From JACGMN01 sp964522635 (GTDB lineage: Archaea > Halobacteriota > Syntropharchaeia > Alkanophagales > Methanospirareceae): DNA of 30,170 nucleotides. The stretch covers positions 1 to 30,170 of the forward strand of contig CAZFWT010000014.1 of the NCBI GenBank assembly GCA_964522635.1, in the 5' to 3' direction. A program made the translations under genes and the position numbers. Positions 21,755-30,121 of the stretch are shown here, piece by piece (the first letter of the stretch is position 1; each line of letters starts with the position of its first letter). Under the pieces are notes generated by a model, which did no database searches, was not told where the DNA came from, and was given only the letters and a program-made list of their open reading frames with translations.

Positions 21755-22993
21755 ATGGCTGAGAATACCATATATATCATTGACGTGACCAATAGAGACG
21801 GGGTGCAGACTTCGAGATTGGGGTTAGCGAAGCTGGAGAAGACCATGCTGAACCTCTACCTGGACGAGATGGGTGTTTTCCAGAGTGAGTTCGGCTTCCC
21901 GACCACGCGGCACGAGACGAACTATCTGAATGCGAATGTCGATCTGGCAGAGATCGGTGCGCTGAAGCGTATTTGGTTGAGTGGGTGGCTCCGAGCAGTG
22001 CGGGAGGACGTAGAGGAAGCGTTCAGGCTGGTACCGAAGCTTCGGCACGTCAACGTGAGCATCTCGACCTCAAAGCAGATGATCGAAGGCAAGTTCAGAG
22101 GCAAATATGGATGGAGGGACATCGTGGCAATGATGTGTGATGCTGTGGACGCAGCCAAGGAGAAAGGTGCACAAACCATCGGGGTCAATGCCGAGGACGC
22201 ATCGCGAACCGAGCTCGCGCATTTGCTTGAATTTGCCGAAGCGGCACGGGAGCACGGCGCAGACCGGATACGCTACTGCGATACGCTCGGGTATGATGAT
22301 CCATTTACCATCTATGAGAAGATCAAAGCGCTCGCCGAGGCGGTCAAGATCCCCATCGAAGTGCACTGCCATAACGATCTGGGCATGGCGGTCGCTTGCT
22401 CCGTTGCGGGCGCGAAGGGCGCGATCGACGCGGGTGTCGATGCGTATATCACGACGACCGTGAACGGGCTGGGGGAACGAGCGGGGAATGCGGACCTCGT
22501 TTCAACGATCCTCGCGGTACAGAAATCCAGCGGGTTTGCCCGCACGTACCACCTGGACGAGCACATCGATTTGAGCCACGCGTGGAAGATCTGCAACTAT
22601 GCCTCGCTCTCGTTCCGCGTGCCGATCCCCGTGAATCAGCCCGCCGTCGGTGAGAATGCTTTCGCGCATGAATCGGGCATTCACGCGGACGGCGCACTGA
22701 AGGACAGCAGGAACTATGAGTTGTACGATTTCACGGAAGTTGGCCGAGGCCACATTGAGCGGGTTGAGACCGGACGGCTGATCACGACCGGTGAATACTC
22801 GGGCATTAAGGGGTTCCAGAACGTTGCGGGTAAGTGCGAATTACGATTCCGGAACGAAGAGGATGCGCGGGAGATCCTCGAGCTCGTCCGGTACGCGAAC
22901 GTGCACACCCAGAAGCCTGTGACGGAGGACGAGATGAAGTTCATCGCGAAGTATCCACGGCATGCAAAGCTGATCATGTCCGTGCAGCCATAA
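21755..22993 (+). CDS. Re-type citrate synthase (isopropylmalate/homocitrate synthase superfamily)
   Basis: 412 residues from the ATG at 21755 (a GTG at 21725 would add ten). TIM-barrel Claisen-condensing enzyme of the DRE-TIM family: IIDVTNRDGVQTSR at the start (catalytic Arg14, metal Asp15), VNAEDASRT, RYCDTLGYDDPFTIYEK, the metal-binding HCHND, NGLGERAGNADL and ESGIHADG. The run of motifs (MGVFQSEFGFPTTRHETNYL, ISTSKQMIEGKFRGK) is what I associate with Re-citrate synthases such as that of Clostridium kluyveri, not with homocitrate or isopropylmalate synthase, and no C-terminal LeuA regulatory domain is present. Upstream of aconitase, citrate lyase and isocitrate dehydrogenase genes, the expected reaction is acetyl-CoA + oxaloacetate to citrate. 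Homocitrate synthase remains the alternative. Confidence 0.82.
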   Translation: MAENTIYIIDVTNRDGVQTSRLGLAKLEKTMLNLYLDEMGVFQSEFGFPTTRHETNYLNANVDLAEIGALKRIWLSGWLRAVREDVEEAFRLVPKLRHVNVSISTSKQMIEGKFRGKYGWRDIVAMMCDAVDAAKEKGAQTIGVNAEDASRTELAHLLEFAEAAREHGADRIRYCDTLGYDDPFTIYEKIKALAEAVKIPIEVHCHNDLGMAVACSVAGAKGAIDAGVDAYITTTVNGLGERAGNADLVSTILAVQKSSGFARTYHLDEHIDLSHAWKICNYASLSFRVPIPVNQPAVGENAFAHESGIHADGALKDSRNYELYDFTEVGRGHIERVETGRLITTGEYSGIKGFQNVAGKCELRFRNEEDAREILELVRYANVHTQKPVTEDEMKFIAKYPRHAKLIMSVQP

Positions 22994-23024
22994 CAACGGT
23001 GTGTCGGGCTCGCGGGAAATATCG

Positions 23025-23038
23025 AAAATTTGATATAG
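23025..23038 (+). promoter_or_regulatory. TATA-like box for the aconitase-citrate lyase-IDH operon
   Basis: AAAATTTGATATAG with a predicted start near 23058, eleven bases before the ATG at 23069. The aconitase operon can therefore be transcribed independently of the upstream citrate synthase gene. Confidence 0.45.
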
Positions 23039-23068
23039 ACGGGCCCAGTTAATTACAACGGGATTGCC

Positions 23069-24988
23069 ATGTCAGGAACCGTTACGGAAAAAATACTTGA
23101 CACGCATATTGTCGAGGGCACACGAGCCCCTGGTGAAGAGGTTGCGCTGAAGATCGATCAGACGCTTACTCAGGACGCGACCGGCACGATGGCGTACTTA
23201 CAGTTCGAGGCCATCGGGATCCCGCGCGTGAAAACGGAGCTCAGTGTGAGTTACGTGGATCACAACACGCTACAGACGGACTTCAAGAACCCTGATGACC
23301 ACCGTTACCTTCAATCCGTAGCCATGAGGTACGGCTTGTTCTTCTCACGGCCGGGAAACGGCATCTGTCACCAACTCCATCTTGAGCGGTTCGCACGACC
23401 CGGTAAGACGCTCATTGGGTCGGACAGCCACACACCGACGGCAGGGGGGATCGGCTCGTTCGCGCTCGGTGCAGGCGGGCTTGACGTCGCGGTGGCGATG
23501 GCCGGTCTGCCGTATCGAATCAAGTATCCGAAGATCGTGGGCATGAAGCTCACCGGAAAGCTTGTGGACTGGGTCTCGGCCAAGGATGTCATACTGGAAG
23601 TGCTCCGCAGGATAGACGTAAAGGGCGGTATCGGCAAGGTGCTGGAGTACTTCGGGCCCGGGGTGAAGACACTGAGCGTCCCGGAACGCGCGACGATAAC
23701 GAATATGGGCACCGAAACGGGTGCGACGACAAGCGTCTTTCCCAGCGATGAGGTGACCAAATCGTTTATGGAAGCACAGGCACGCGGAGATCAGTGGATT
23801 CCGCTCGTTGCCGATGCCGATGCGGAATACGATGAGCTCATGGAACTTGATTTGAGCGAGGTGGAGCCGCTGGCAGCCCTTCCGCACAGCCCGGGCAACG
23901 TGAAACCTGTACGAGAAGTCGCGGGGATGGAGGTGCATCAGGTCGGGATTGGCTCCTGCACGAACTCGTCCCTGCGCGATCTAAAAATCGTCGCGAATAT
24001 TCTGAAGGGAAAGACCATTGCCCAGAATTTACACCTCACGATCAATCCAGGCTCACGGCAGGTAGTCGAGCACCTGATAGAGAGCAACGAGCTGCAGTAC
24101 CTTGTCGCGGCCGGAGCGCGTATGCTGGAGAACGCTTGCGGGCCGTGTATCGGCATGGGCGCCGCACCGTCCTCGCGCGGCACTTCGGTGCGCACCTTCA
24201 ACCGTAACTTTGAAGGTCGGAGCGGGACGAAGGACGCGGAAGTGCTCCTGGTGAGCCCGGAGGTAGCCGCAGCCACGGCGATCACGGGCGTACTCACGGA
24301 TCCGCGTGATCTTGGCGCATATCCACGAATAGAGATGCCGCAGCGGTTTATTATCAATGACAATATGTTCTTCTCACCACTCCCGCCTGAGGAGGCAGCC
24401 ACGATTGAGCTTATTCGGGGTCCGAACATCAAGCCGCTGCCGGATTTCCCACTGCTACCCAAAACGCTCCACGGCGAGGTGCTCATCAAGGTCGGCGATA
24501 ATATCACCACAGACCACATCATGCCCGCTGGAGCGAAGATCCTCCCGCTCCGGAGCAACATTCCGGCGATCTCGAAGTATGTCTTTGAGGCGATTGATCC
24601 CGAGTTCCCGACACGGGCACTGGAGAAGGGCGGAGGGTTTATCATCGGCGGCGAGAACTACGGCCAGGGCTCAAGCAGGGAGCACGCGGCGCTTGCACCT
24701 AAATACCTGGGTGTTAAGGCCGTGATCGTCAAGTCATTTGCACGCATTCATTTAGCGAATCTGATCAACTTTGGCATCGTGCCGTTGACCTTTACGGATC
24801 CTACGGACTACGATTCCGTCGCTCAAGGGGATGTATTAGAGGTACTAATCGGGGAGCTGCGGAGCGACGTGCGGCTCAGGAATCTGACGAAAGATATTGA
24901 GTTTGGGCTTACGCATACGCTTTCGCAGCGTGATGCTGAGATCTTGAAGGCCGGGGGAAAACTGCCCTGGGTCAAGACGAAGGTCTGA
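23069..24988 (+). CDS. Aconitate hydratase, Aquifex-type
   Basis: 639 residues. Isomerises citrate and isocitrate via cis-aconitate with a [4Fe-4S] cluster. Cluster ligands: Cys297 (GSCTNSS) and Cys357/Cys360 (CGPCIG). Active-site signatures DQTLTQDATGTMAYLQFE, GSDSHTPTAGGIG and, in the swivelling C-terminal domain, GGENYGQGSSREHAALAP. The compact size (about 640, not 750-900) and these signatures fit the short aconitase form found in Aquifex and various anaerobes rather than AcnA or AcnB. 3-isopropylmalate dehydratase large-plus-small fusion is excluded by the full aconitase set and context. It is followed after 28 bases by aclB. Confidence 0.93.
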   Translation: MSGTVTEKILDTHIVEGTRAPGEEVALKIDQTLTQDATGTMAYLQFEAIGIPRVKTELSVSYVDHNTLQTDFKNPDDHRYLQSVAMRYGLFFSRPGNGICHQLHLERFARPGKTLIGSDSHTPTAGGIGSFALGAGGLDVAVAMAGLPYRIKYPKIVGMKLTGKLVDWVSAKDVILEVLRRIDVKGGIGKVLEYFGPGVKTLSVPERATITNMGTETGATTSVFPSDEVTKSFMEAQARGDQWIPLVADADAEYDELMELDLSEVEPLAALPHSPGNVKPVREVAGMEVHQVGIGSCTNSSLRDLKIVANILKGKTIAQNLHLTINPGSRQVVEHLIESNELQYLVAAGARMLENACGPCIGMGAAPSSRGTSVRTFNRNFEGRSGTKDAEVLLVSPEVAAATAITGVLTDPRDLGAYPRIEMPQRFIINDNMFFSPLPPEEAATIELIRGPNIKPLPDFPLLPKTLHGEVLIKVGDNITTDHIMPAGAKILPLRSNIPAISKYVFEAIDPEFPTRALEKGGGFIIGGENYGQGSSREHAALAPKYLGVKAVIVKSFARIHLANLINFGIVPLTFTDPTDYDSVAQGDVLEVLIGELRSDVRLRNLTKDIEFGLTHTLSQRDAEILKAGGKLPWVKTKV

Positions 24989-25001
24989 AAGAGGAGAGAA
25001 G

Positions 25002-25010
25002 AGGGGGGAG
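25002..25010 (+). promoter_or_regulatory. Ribosome-binding site of the citrate lyase small-subunit gene
   Basis: AGGGGGGAG six bases before the ATG at 25017; it fixes the start within the short 28-base gap after aconitase. Confidence 0.5.
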
Positions 25011-25016
25011 TAAAAG

Positions 25017-26294
25017 ATGGCGCAGCGTGGTATTAGAGAGTATGGCGCGAAGCGAATTTTGGCTCGTCATATAGAGCGGTTCTCGAGCGGAACGGTCACG
25101 TACCCGGGGAAAGTCGCTCTGGTGACACCGGAGCAGACCATCGAAGCACTGAGTAAAGAGCAGCCCTGGTTGAAAACTGAAAAACTGACGGTGAAGCCAG
25201 ACCAGCTCTTCGGTAAGCGGGGCAAACACGGGCTCCTGCTGGTGAAGGTAGACTATGACGAGGCGAAGCGGTGGCTCGCGGAGAAGATGAACACTGAAGT
25301 AACGATAGGTAACTCCCGGGGTAAGCTGACGCACTTCCTCGTGCAGCCCTACATTGAGCTGGCGAAGGAGTTCTATCTGGCCTTTGCCGGCCATCGTGAC
25401 GGCGATTACGTCCATTTCTCGACCGCCGGTGGCATGGACATCGAAGCGAACTGGGACAAGGTCACCACCGTCAGCGTGCCCATTGATGCGACGATTGAGG
25501 ACATTGATCTCACACCAATCCTTGAGCTCGTGCGCGATAAGGACAAGGAAGCACTCAAAAACGTCGTAGCCGCGCTCTTCCGGTTCTATCGCGAGCTGCA
25601 CTTCGGGTTCCTGGAATATAATCCGTTCACTTTTAAGAACGGCGAGTTCCTGCCGGTGGATACCGTGGCGCGATTGGACGATACCGCGCAGTTCCTCTGC
25701 TCCGAGGACTGGGGCGATGTTGAGTTCCCGGTTCCTTTTGGCCGCGAATTGCGCGCGGAGGAGCGGTACATAAAGAAACTGGACGAGAAGAGCGGGTCGT
25801 CACTAAAACTGACCATACTCAATCCTAAGGGGCGCGTGTGGACGATGGTCGCCGGTGGCGGCGCCAGCGTGATTTACGCGGATACTGTTGGCGATCTGAA
25901 ACTCGGCGAGGAGCTGGCGAACTATGGCGAGTACAGCGGCAACCCCACGACGGACGAGACCTACGAGTACGCGAAGACGCTGCTCGACCTGATGACGCGT
26001 GAGAAAGCGGAGACCGGGAAGGTCCTGATCATCGGCGGTGGGATCGCGAACTTCACGGATGTGGCGAAGACCTTTGACGGGATTATCATGGCGTTGGAGC
26101 AGTACGCGGAGAAGATCAAGGAGCATGGCATCAAGATCTACGTTCGGCGCGGTGGTCCGAACTACGAGGCGGGTCTGGCGAAGATTCGCGCGGCAGGCGA
26201 GCGCTTGGGGCTCGATATGGCGGTCCACGGTCCGGACACGCACATGACGAAAGTGGTGCGTATCGCATTGACGGATTTAAAGGAGGTTGCCTAG
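25017..26294 (+). CDS. aclB: ATP-citrate lyase, ATP-grasp/citrate-binding subunit
   Basis: 425 residues, the smaller subunit (Chlorobium AclB; N-terminal part of the human enzyme). Starts MAQRGIREYGAKRILARH, the usual N-terminus. The ATP-grasp region covers about residues 1-245 (LLLVKVDYDEAKRWL, KLTHFLVQPYI, FLEYNPFTF). The citrate-binding domain covers about 265-425: LNPKGRVWTMVAGGGASVIYADTV, NYGEYSGNPTTDETYEYAKT, LIIGGGIANFTDVAKTF and YVRRGGPNYEAGL. Together with the large subunit it catalyses citrate + ATP + CoA = acetyl-CoA + oxaloacetate + ADP + Pi. The citrate-binding motifs separate it from succinyl-CoA synthetase beta. Its stop is one base from the aclA ATG, so the two subunits are coupled. 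Confidence 0.95.
   Translation: MAQRGIREYGAKRILARHIERFSSGTVTYPGKVALVTPEQTIEALSKEQPWLKTEKLTVKPDQLFGKRGKHGLLLVKVDYDEAKRWLAEKMNTEVTIGNSRGKLTHFLVQPYIELAKEFYLAFAGHRDGDYVHFSTAGGMDIEANWDKVTTVSVPIDATIEDIDLTPILELVRDKDKEALKNVVAALFRFYRELHFGFLEYNPFTFKNGEFLPVDTVARLDDTAQFLCSEDWGDVEFPVPFGRELRAEERYIKKLDEKSGSSLKLTILNPKGRVWTMVAGGGASVIYADTVGDLKLGEELANYGEYSGNPTTDETYEYAKTLLDLMTREKAETGKVLIIGGGIANFTDVAKTFDGIIMALEQYAEKIKEHGIKIYVRRGGPNYEAGLAKIRAAGERLGLDMAVHGPDTHMTKVVRIALTDLKEVA
26281..26286 (+). promoter_or_regulatory. Ribosome-binding site that fixes the aclA start
   Basis: AGGAGG lies nine bases before the ATG at 26296 and inside the end of aclB; it favours that ATG over the in-frame TTG at 26287. Confidence 0.6.
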
Positions 26295-26295
26295 A

Positions 26296-28161
26296 ATGGC
26301 CAAGCCGGATTACGTGTTGTTTGATAAGGATACGACTGCGATCGTGTTTGGCAACCAGCAAGCGGCGGTTCAGCGGATGCTCGACTTCGACTATCTCTCG
26401 GGGCGCGAGGCGCCCTCCGTTGCGGCCGTGATCAATCCCAGTGGTGGGCGCCGGGAGTACATGAAGGTCTTCTTCGGCAGCCAGGAGATTATGATTCCCG
26501 TGTACAATACGCTCGAGGCTGCTGTCGAGGAGCATCCTGATGCGGACGTGGTTATCAACTTCGCCTCATTCCGCTCGGCGTACAACGTCTCACGTGAGGT
26601 GCTCACGTGTCCGACAATCAAGACACTCGCTATCATTGCCGAAGGTGTACCGGAACGGCAAACCAGAGAGCTGATTGCGTTAGCTCAGAAGCAGGGCAAG
26701 TGGATCATCGGACCGGCGACCGTGGGGGGATTTGTCCCCGGTGCGTTCAAGATCGGTAATGCCGGCGGCGCGCTCTCCAATCTCATCATGTCGAAACTGT
26801 ACCGACCAGGGAGCGTTGGCTTCGTCTCCAAGTCGGGCGGTATGTTGAACGAGATGGCGAATATGATTTCGCTGAATTCGGACGGTGTTTATGAGGGCAT
26901 AGCCATTGGTGGCGATAAGTATCCCGGGTCGACCCTGGTGGAGCACCTGCTGCGGTACGAGGCAAATCCGGAGATCAAGATGATGGTTGTGCTCGGGGAA
27001 GTAGGCGGCCGGGATGAGTACGAGATCGTAGCTGCGCTGAAGGCCGGTAAATTAACGAAGCCCGTGATCGCATGGGTTACCGGAACGTCGGCGAAGATCT
27101 TTCCAACCGAGGTGCAGTTCGGCCATGCGGGCGCGATGGCTCGCGGATCTGCTGAAACAGCGGACGCGAAGAACGCGGCACTGAAGGAGGCAGGCGCTTT
27201 TGTGCCGAACTCCTACGATGACTTCGGCGATCTGATTCGAACGGTCTATGAGGATCTTAAGGCCAAAGGCGAGTTAGAGGAGCGGGCAGAGGTGGAGCCG
27301 CGAGCGATACCGGTGGATTACGACCCGAAGAGCATGCGGCGGCCGACCAATATCGTGAGCACCATTTCGGACGATCGAGGCGAGGAGCTGGTCTACGCCG
27401 GCGTGCCCATAAGCAAAGTTATTCGAGAAGGCTTCAGCTTGGGAGATGTGATCTCGCTGCTGTGGTTCAAGAGGCGCCTACCAAAGTACGTCACCGATTT
27501 CTTAGAGCTGGCGTTACGAATAACGGCAGATCATGGCCCCTGTGTGAGCGCGGCGCATAACGCGATCGTTACCGCAAGTGCAGGCAAGGACCTCACCGCA
27601 GCAGTGGCATCCGGTGTCCTGACCATCGGGCCACGATTCGGCGGTGCGATCGACGATGCGGCCCGGTACTTCAAGGACGCGCTTGAACGGGGCTTAACAG
27701 CGCGTCAGTTCGTAGACGAGATGAAAGCTAAGAACATCAACATCCCGGGGATCGGCCATCGAGTGAAGAGCGTGCAGAACCCTGATATGCGCGTCAAGCT
27801 GCTCGAGGAGTGGGCGTTTACAAACCTTCCGAAGCACGAGCTGCTCGACTTCGCGCTCGAAGTGGAGCAGATAACGACCGCGAAGCGGAACAACCTCATC
27901 TTGAACGTGGACGGGTGTGTCGGGATTGTCTTCGTAGATATTTTGCGCTCGACCGGGATTTACAGCGAGGAAGAGATCGATGAGATCATAAGCATCGGCA
28001 CACTCAACGGCATCTTCGTCCTGGGCCGGACGATCGGGATGATCGGGCACTATTTGGACCAGAAGCGGCTCCACTCGCGCTTGTACCGGCATCCCTGGGA
28101 CGACGTGCTGTATATGCTGCCCAAAGAGGACGAGGTGCTGAAATACCGGGGATCGGACTGA
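26296..28161 (+). CDS. aclA: ATP-citrate lyase, CoA-binding/citrate synthase-like subunit
   Basis: 621 residues, the larger subunit (Chlorobium AclA; C-terminal part of the human enzyme). Residues 1-340 are CoA-binding and succinyl-CoA-ligase-like domains (YVLFDKDTTAIVFGNQQAAVQRMLDFD, IIGPATVGGFVPG, GFVSKSGGMLNE). His277 in FGHAGAMARG is the histidine that carries phosphate to citrate. From about 360 the citrate synthase-like homology domain follows: KFVD-type helices, ADHGPCVSAAHNAIV, GPRFGGAIDDAARYF, IPGIGHRVKSVQNPD and NVDGCVG. All catalytic landmarks are present, so a complete type II lyase is encoded. The start at 26296 is supported by AGGAGG. In the lyase direction it feeds acetyl-CoA for biosynthesis; in reverse it would make citrate and ATP. 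Confidence 0.96.
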   Translation: MAKPDYVLFDKDTTAIVFGNQQAAVQRMLDFDYLSGREAPSVAAVINPSGGRREYMKVFFGSQEIMIPVYNTLEAAVEEHPDADVVINFASFRSAYNVSREVLTCPTIKTLAIIAEGVPERQTRELIALAQKQGKWIIGPATVGGFVPGAFKIGNAGGALSNLIMSKLYRPGSVGFVSKSGGMLNEMANMISLNSDGVYEGIAIGGDKYPGSTLVEHLLRYEANPEIKMMVVLGEVGGRDEYEIVAALKAGKLTKPVIAWVTGTSAKIFPTEVQFGHAGAMARGSAETADAKNAALKEAGAFVPNSYDDFGDLIRTVYEDLKAKGELEERAEVEPRAIPVDYDPKSMRRPTNIVSTISDDRGEELVYAGVPISKVIREGFSLGDVISLLWFKRRLPKYVTDFLELALRITADHGPCVSAAHNAIVTASAGKDLTAAVASGVLTIGPRFGGAIDDAARYFKDALERGLTARQFVDEMKAKNINIPGIGHRVKSVQNPDMRVKLLEEWAFTNLPKHELLDFALEVEQITTAKRNNLILNVDGCVGIVFVDILRSTGIYSEEEIDEIISIGTLNGIFVLGRTIGMIGHYLDQKRLHSRLYRHPWDDVLYMLPKEDEVLKYRGSD

Positions 28162-28168
28162 CTCTGGC

Positions 28169-28175
28169 GGAGGTG
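28169..28175 (+). promoter_or_regulatory. Ribosome-binding site for isocitrate dehydrogenase
   Basis: GGAGGTG, the best anti-16S match in the window, five bases before the ATG at 28181, supporting efficient translation within the operon. Confidence 0.55.
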
Positions 28176-28180
28176 TAAAA

Positions 28181-29395
28181 ATGGCGGGAAAGATACAGAT
28201 GAAGACGCCGCTCGTGGATATCGACGGCGACGAGATGACGAGAATCATATGGGCGATGGTGAAGGAACAGCTCCTCCTGCCCTACATCGAGCTCAAGACC
28301 GAGTATTATGACCTCGGGCTGAAGAAGCGTGACGAGAGCGATGATCAGATAACTATAGAGGCCGCGGAGGCGATCAAGACGTATGGCGTGGGCGTGAAGT
28401 GCGCGACGATCACGCCAAATGCCGCGCGAGTAAAGGAGTACAACCTGAAGCAGCAGTGGAAGAGCCCCAACGGAACGATCAGAGCGATCCTGGACGGCAC
28501 GGTATTCCGCGCGCCGATCATGGTCAAGAATATCAAGCCTGCGGTACAGAACTGGACAAAGCCGATACACATTGGCAGGCATGCTTATGGCGATGTGTAC
28601 AAGAACGCAGAGTACCGTGTGCCGGGACCGGGCACGGCCGAACTCGTCTTCACCGACGAGCACGGCAAGGAGGTACGGGAAACGATCGAGAAGTTCGATG
28701 GCCCCGGCATCATCCAGGGCATCCACAACCTCGACGCTTCAATAAGGAGCTTTGCCGAAGCCTGCTTCGCCTACGCGCTCGACCAGAAGGTGGATTTGTG
28801 GTTCGGAGCGAAAGATACCATCTCCAAGACCTATGACAGCAACTTCAAGCGTATCTTTGAGGAGGTTTACGAAGCGGAATACAAAGCCAGGTTCGAAGCG
28901 GCGGGCATTGAATACTTCTATACGCTCATCGACGACGCCGTGGCGCGGATCATGCGGTCTGAGGGCGGCATGCTCTGGGCATTGAAGAACTACGACGGCG
29001 ATGTGATGTCTGACATGCTCGCCTCGGCGTACGGAAGCCTCGCAATGATGACCTCCGTGTTAGTCTCACCGCATGGGTACTTCGAGTACGAGGCCGCGCA
29101 CGGCACCGTGCAGAAACATTACTACAAGTACCTGAAGGGCGAGAAGACCTCGACCAATTCTGTCGCGCTGATATTCGCGTGGACGGGTGCGTTACGGAAG
29201 CGTGGCGAGCTGGATACCATACCGGAGCTAGGGCAATTTGCGGATAAGCTGGAGGCGGCGACGCTCCAGACGATCGAGGACGGCGTGATGACCGGCGACC
29301 TGGCGAAGCTGGCAGAGCCGGCAGCTAAACAGATAGTGTACACGGAAGAGTTTATAGGTGAGGTGCGGCGGAGGCTTGAAAAGAGCGTAGCTTAA
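28181..29395 (+). CDS. icd: Isocitrate dehydrogenase, eukaryote-like NADP type
   Basis: 404 residues. Oxidative decarboxylation of isocitrate to 2-oxoglutarate, or the reverse. The sequence matches the homodimeric subfamily II enzyme (human IDH1-like), not the bacterial Icd or the archaeal subfamily I enzyme: VDIDGDEMTRIIW at the start, WKSPNGTIRAILDGTVFR (substrate Ser95, Arg101), IGRHAYGDVY (Arg133), KDTISKTYDSNFKRIF (catalytic Lys), NYDGDVMSDMLA (metal-binding Asp) and EAAHGTVQKHYYKYLKG. In the last motif the Arg that binds the NADP 2'-phosphate in IDH1 is Lys, which still fits NADP. It follows aclA by 19 bases with a strong ribosome-binding site and closes the operon. Confidence 0.95.
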   Translation: MAGKIQMKTPLVDIDGDEMTRIIWAMVKEQLLLPYIELKTEYYDLGLKKRDESDDQITIEAAEAIKTYGVGVKCATITPNAARVKEYNLKQQWKSPNGTIRAILDGTVFRAPIMVKNIKPAVQNWTKPIHIGRHAYGDVYKNAEYRVPGPGTAELVFTDEHGKEVRETIEKFDGPGIIQGIHNLDASIRSFAEACFAYALDQKVDLWFGAKDTISKTYDSNFKRIFEEVYEAEYKARFEAAGIEYFYTLIDDAVARIMRSEGGMLWALKNYDGDVMSDMLASAYGSLAMMTSVLVSPHGYFEYEAAHGTVQKHYYKYLKGEKTSTNSVALIFAWTGALRKRGELDTIPELGQFADKLEAATLQTIEDGVMTGDLAKLAEPAAKQIVYTEEFIGEVRRRLEKSVA

Positions 29396-29526
29396 CGATC
29401 TGAAAAACGTCTAACGTGCCTTTGGTCAAGCGGACACATCACCCTTATCCCGATCCGACCGCTCGATGGAGACCTGGATGCGAAGTGGGCAATTTCGGGA
29501 CGGCAGACCCGTGGCTTTGACCATAG

Positions 29527-29535
29527 CTTAATATC
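29527..29535 (+). promoter_or_regulatory. TATA-like box for the second DJ-1/PfpI gene
   Basis: CTTAATATC about 33 bases upstream of the ATG at 29564. The rest of the 168-base gap after icd shows no RNA gene I can identify. Confidence 0.4.
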
Positions 29536-29563
29536 CCGCTCACAATATAGGTATCCGATAAGT

Positions 29564-30121
29564 ATGCCGAAACGAGTCTTGATTTTGACGGGGGATGCTG
29601 CTGAGACGCACGAGCTATTCTATCCGTTCTGGCGGCTTAAGGAGGCTGGAGTTGCGGTTACTGTGGCGGCACCATCAAAGAAAGAAGCTTTGTTCACCGT
29701 TGTACACGACTTCGAGCCGGGTTGGGAGACGGTCACCGAGAAGCAGGGATACCGATTTCTTGGGGTTGACGCGGCCTTTAAAGATGTTAACCCTGCGGAC
29801 TATGACGGCTTGCTCTTACCGGGCGGGCGCGCGCCGGAGTACATGAGGATCTGCCCTGAACTGGAGCCGATCGTACGGCACTTCTTTGAATCGGATAAGC
29901 CCGTCGCAGCTATGTGTCACGGCGTTCTCTTGATCACGAAATTCGGCCTGGCGAACGGTAGGAGAATGACCACCTTTAAGATTATTGCACCGGACCTGGA
30001 GCAAGCCGGAGCCGACTATGTCGACCAGGAAGTGGTCGTTGATGGATCCCTGGTCACGAGCAGAACTTATTTTGACCTGCCAGCCTTCATGCGGGAATTT
30101 CTGAAACTCCTTAGTGTATAG
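29564..30121 (+). CDS. DJ-1/PfpI family protein (copy 2, PfpI-like)
   Basis: 185 residues. Nucleophile elbow AAMCHG (Cys118, His119), preceded by YDGLLLPGGRAPEYMR, which is characteristic of the PfpI/YhbO branch with a Cys-His pair. VVHDFEPGWETVTEKQGYRF is an insert also seen in the class I glutamine-amidotransferase-like members of this superfamily. ALFTVVH and the TSRTYFDLPAFMREFL ending fit the same group. It belongs to a different branch from the copy at 17189-17737 (elbow AICGG), so the two are not recent duplicates. Role in protein or metabolite repair is possible; the substrate is unknown. The gene is complete; nothing follows it in the last 49 bases. Confidence 0.88.
   Translation: MPKRVLILTGDAAETHELFYPFWRLKEAGVAVTVAAPSKKEALFTVVHDFEPGWETVTEKQGYRFLGVDAAFKDVNPADYDGLLLPGGRAPEYMRICPELEPIVRHFFESDKPVAAMCHGVLLITKFGLANGRRMTTFKIIAPDLEQAGADYVDQEVVVDGSLVTSRTYFDLPAFMREFLKLLSV

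Noticed and set aside
25017..28161. Succinyl-CoA synthetase subunits
   Set aside because: The small subunit has the citrate-binding domain and the large one a citrate synthase-like C-terminal domain; both are specific to ATP-citrate lyase.
29423..29523. Inverted repeat TGGTCAA / TTGACCA after icd
   Set aside because: Only seven bases with an 87-base spacer; no tRNA-like or other structure between them, probably chance.
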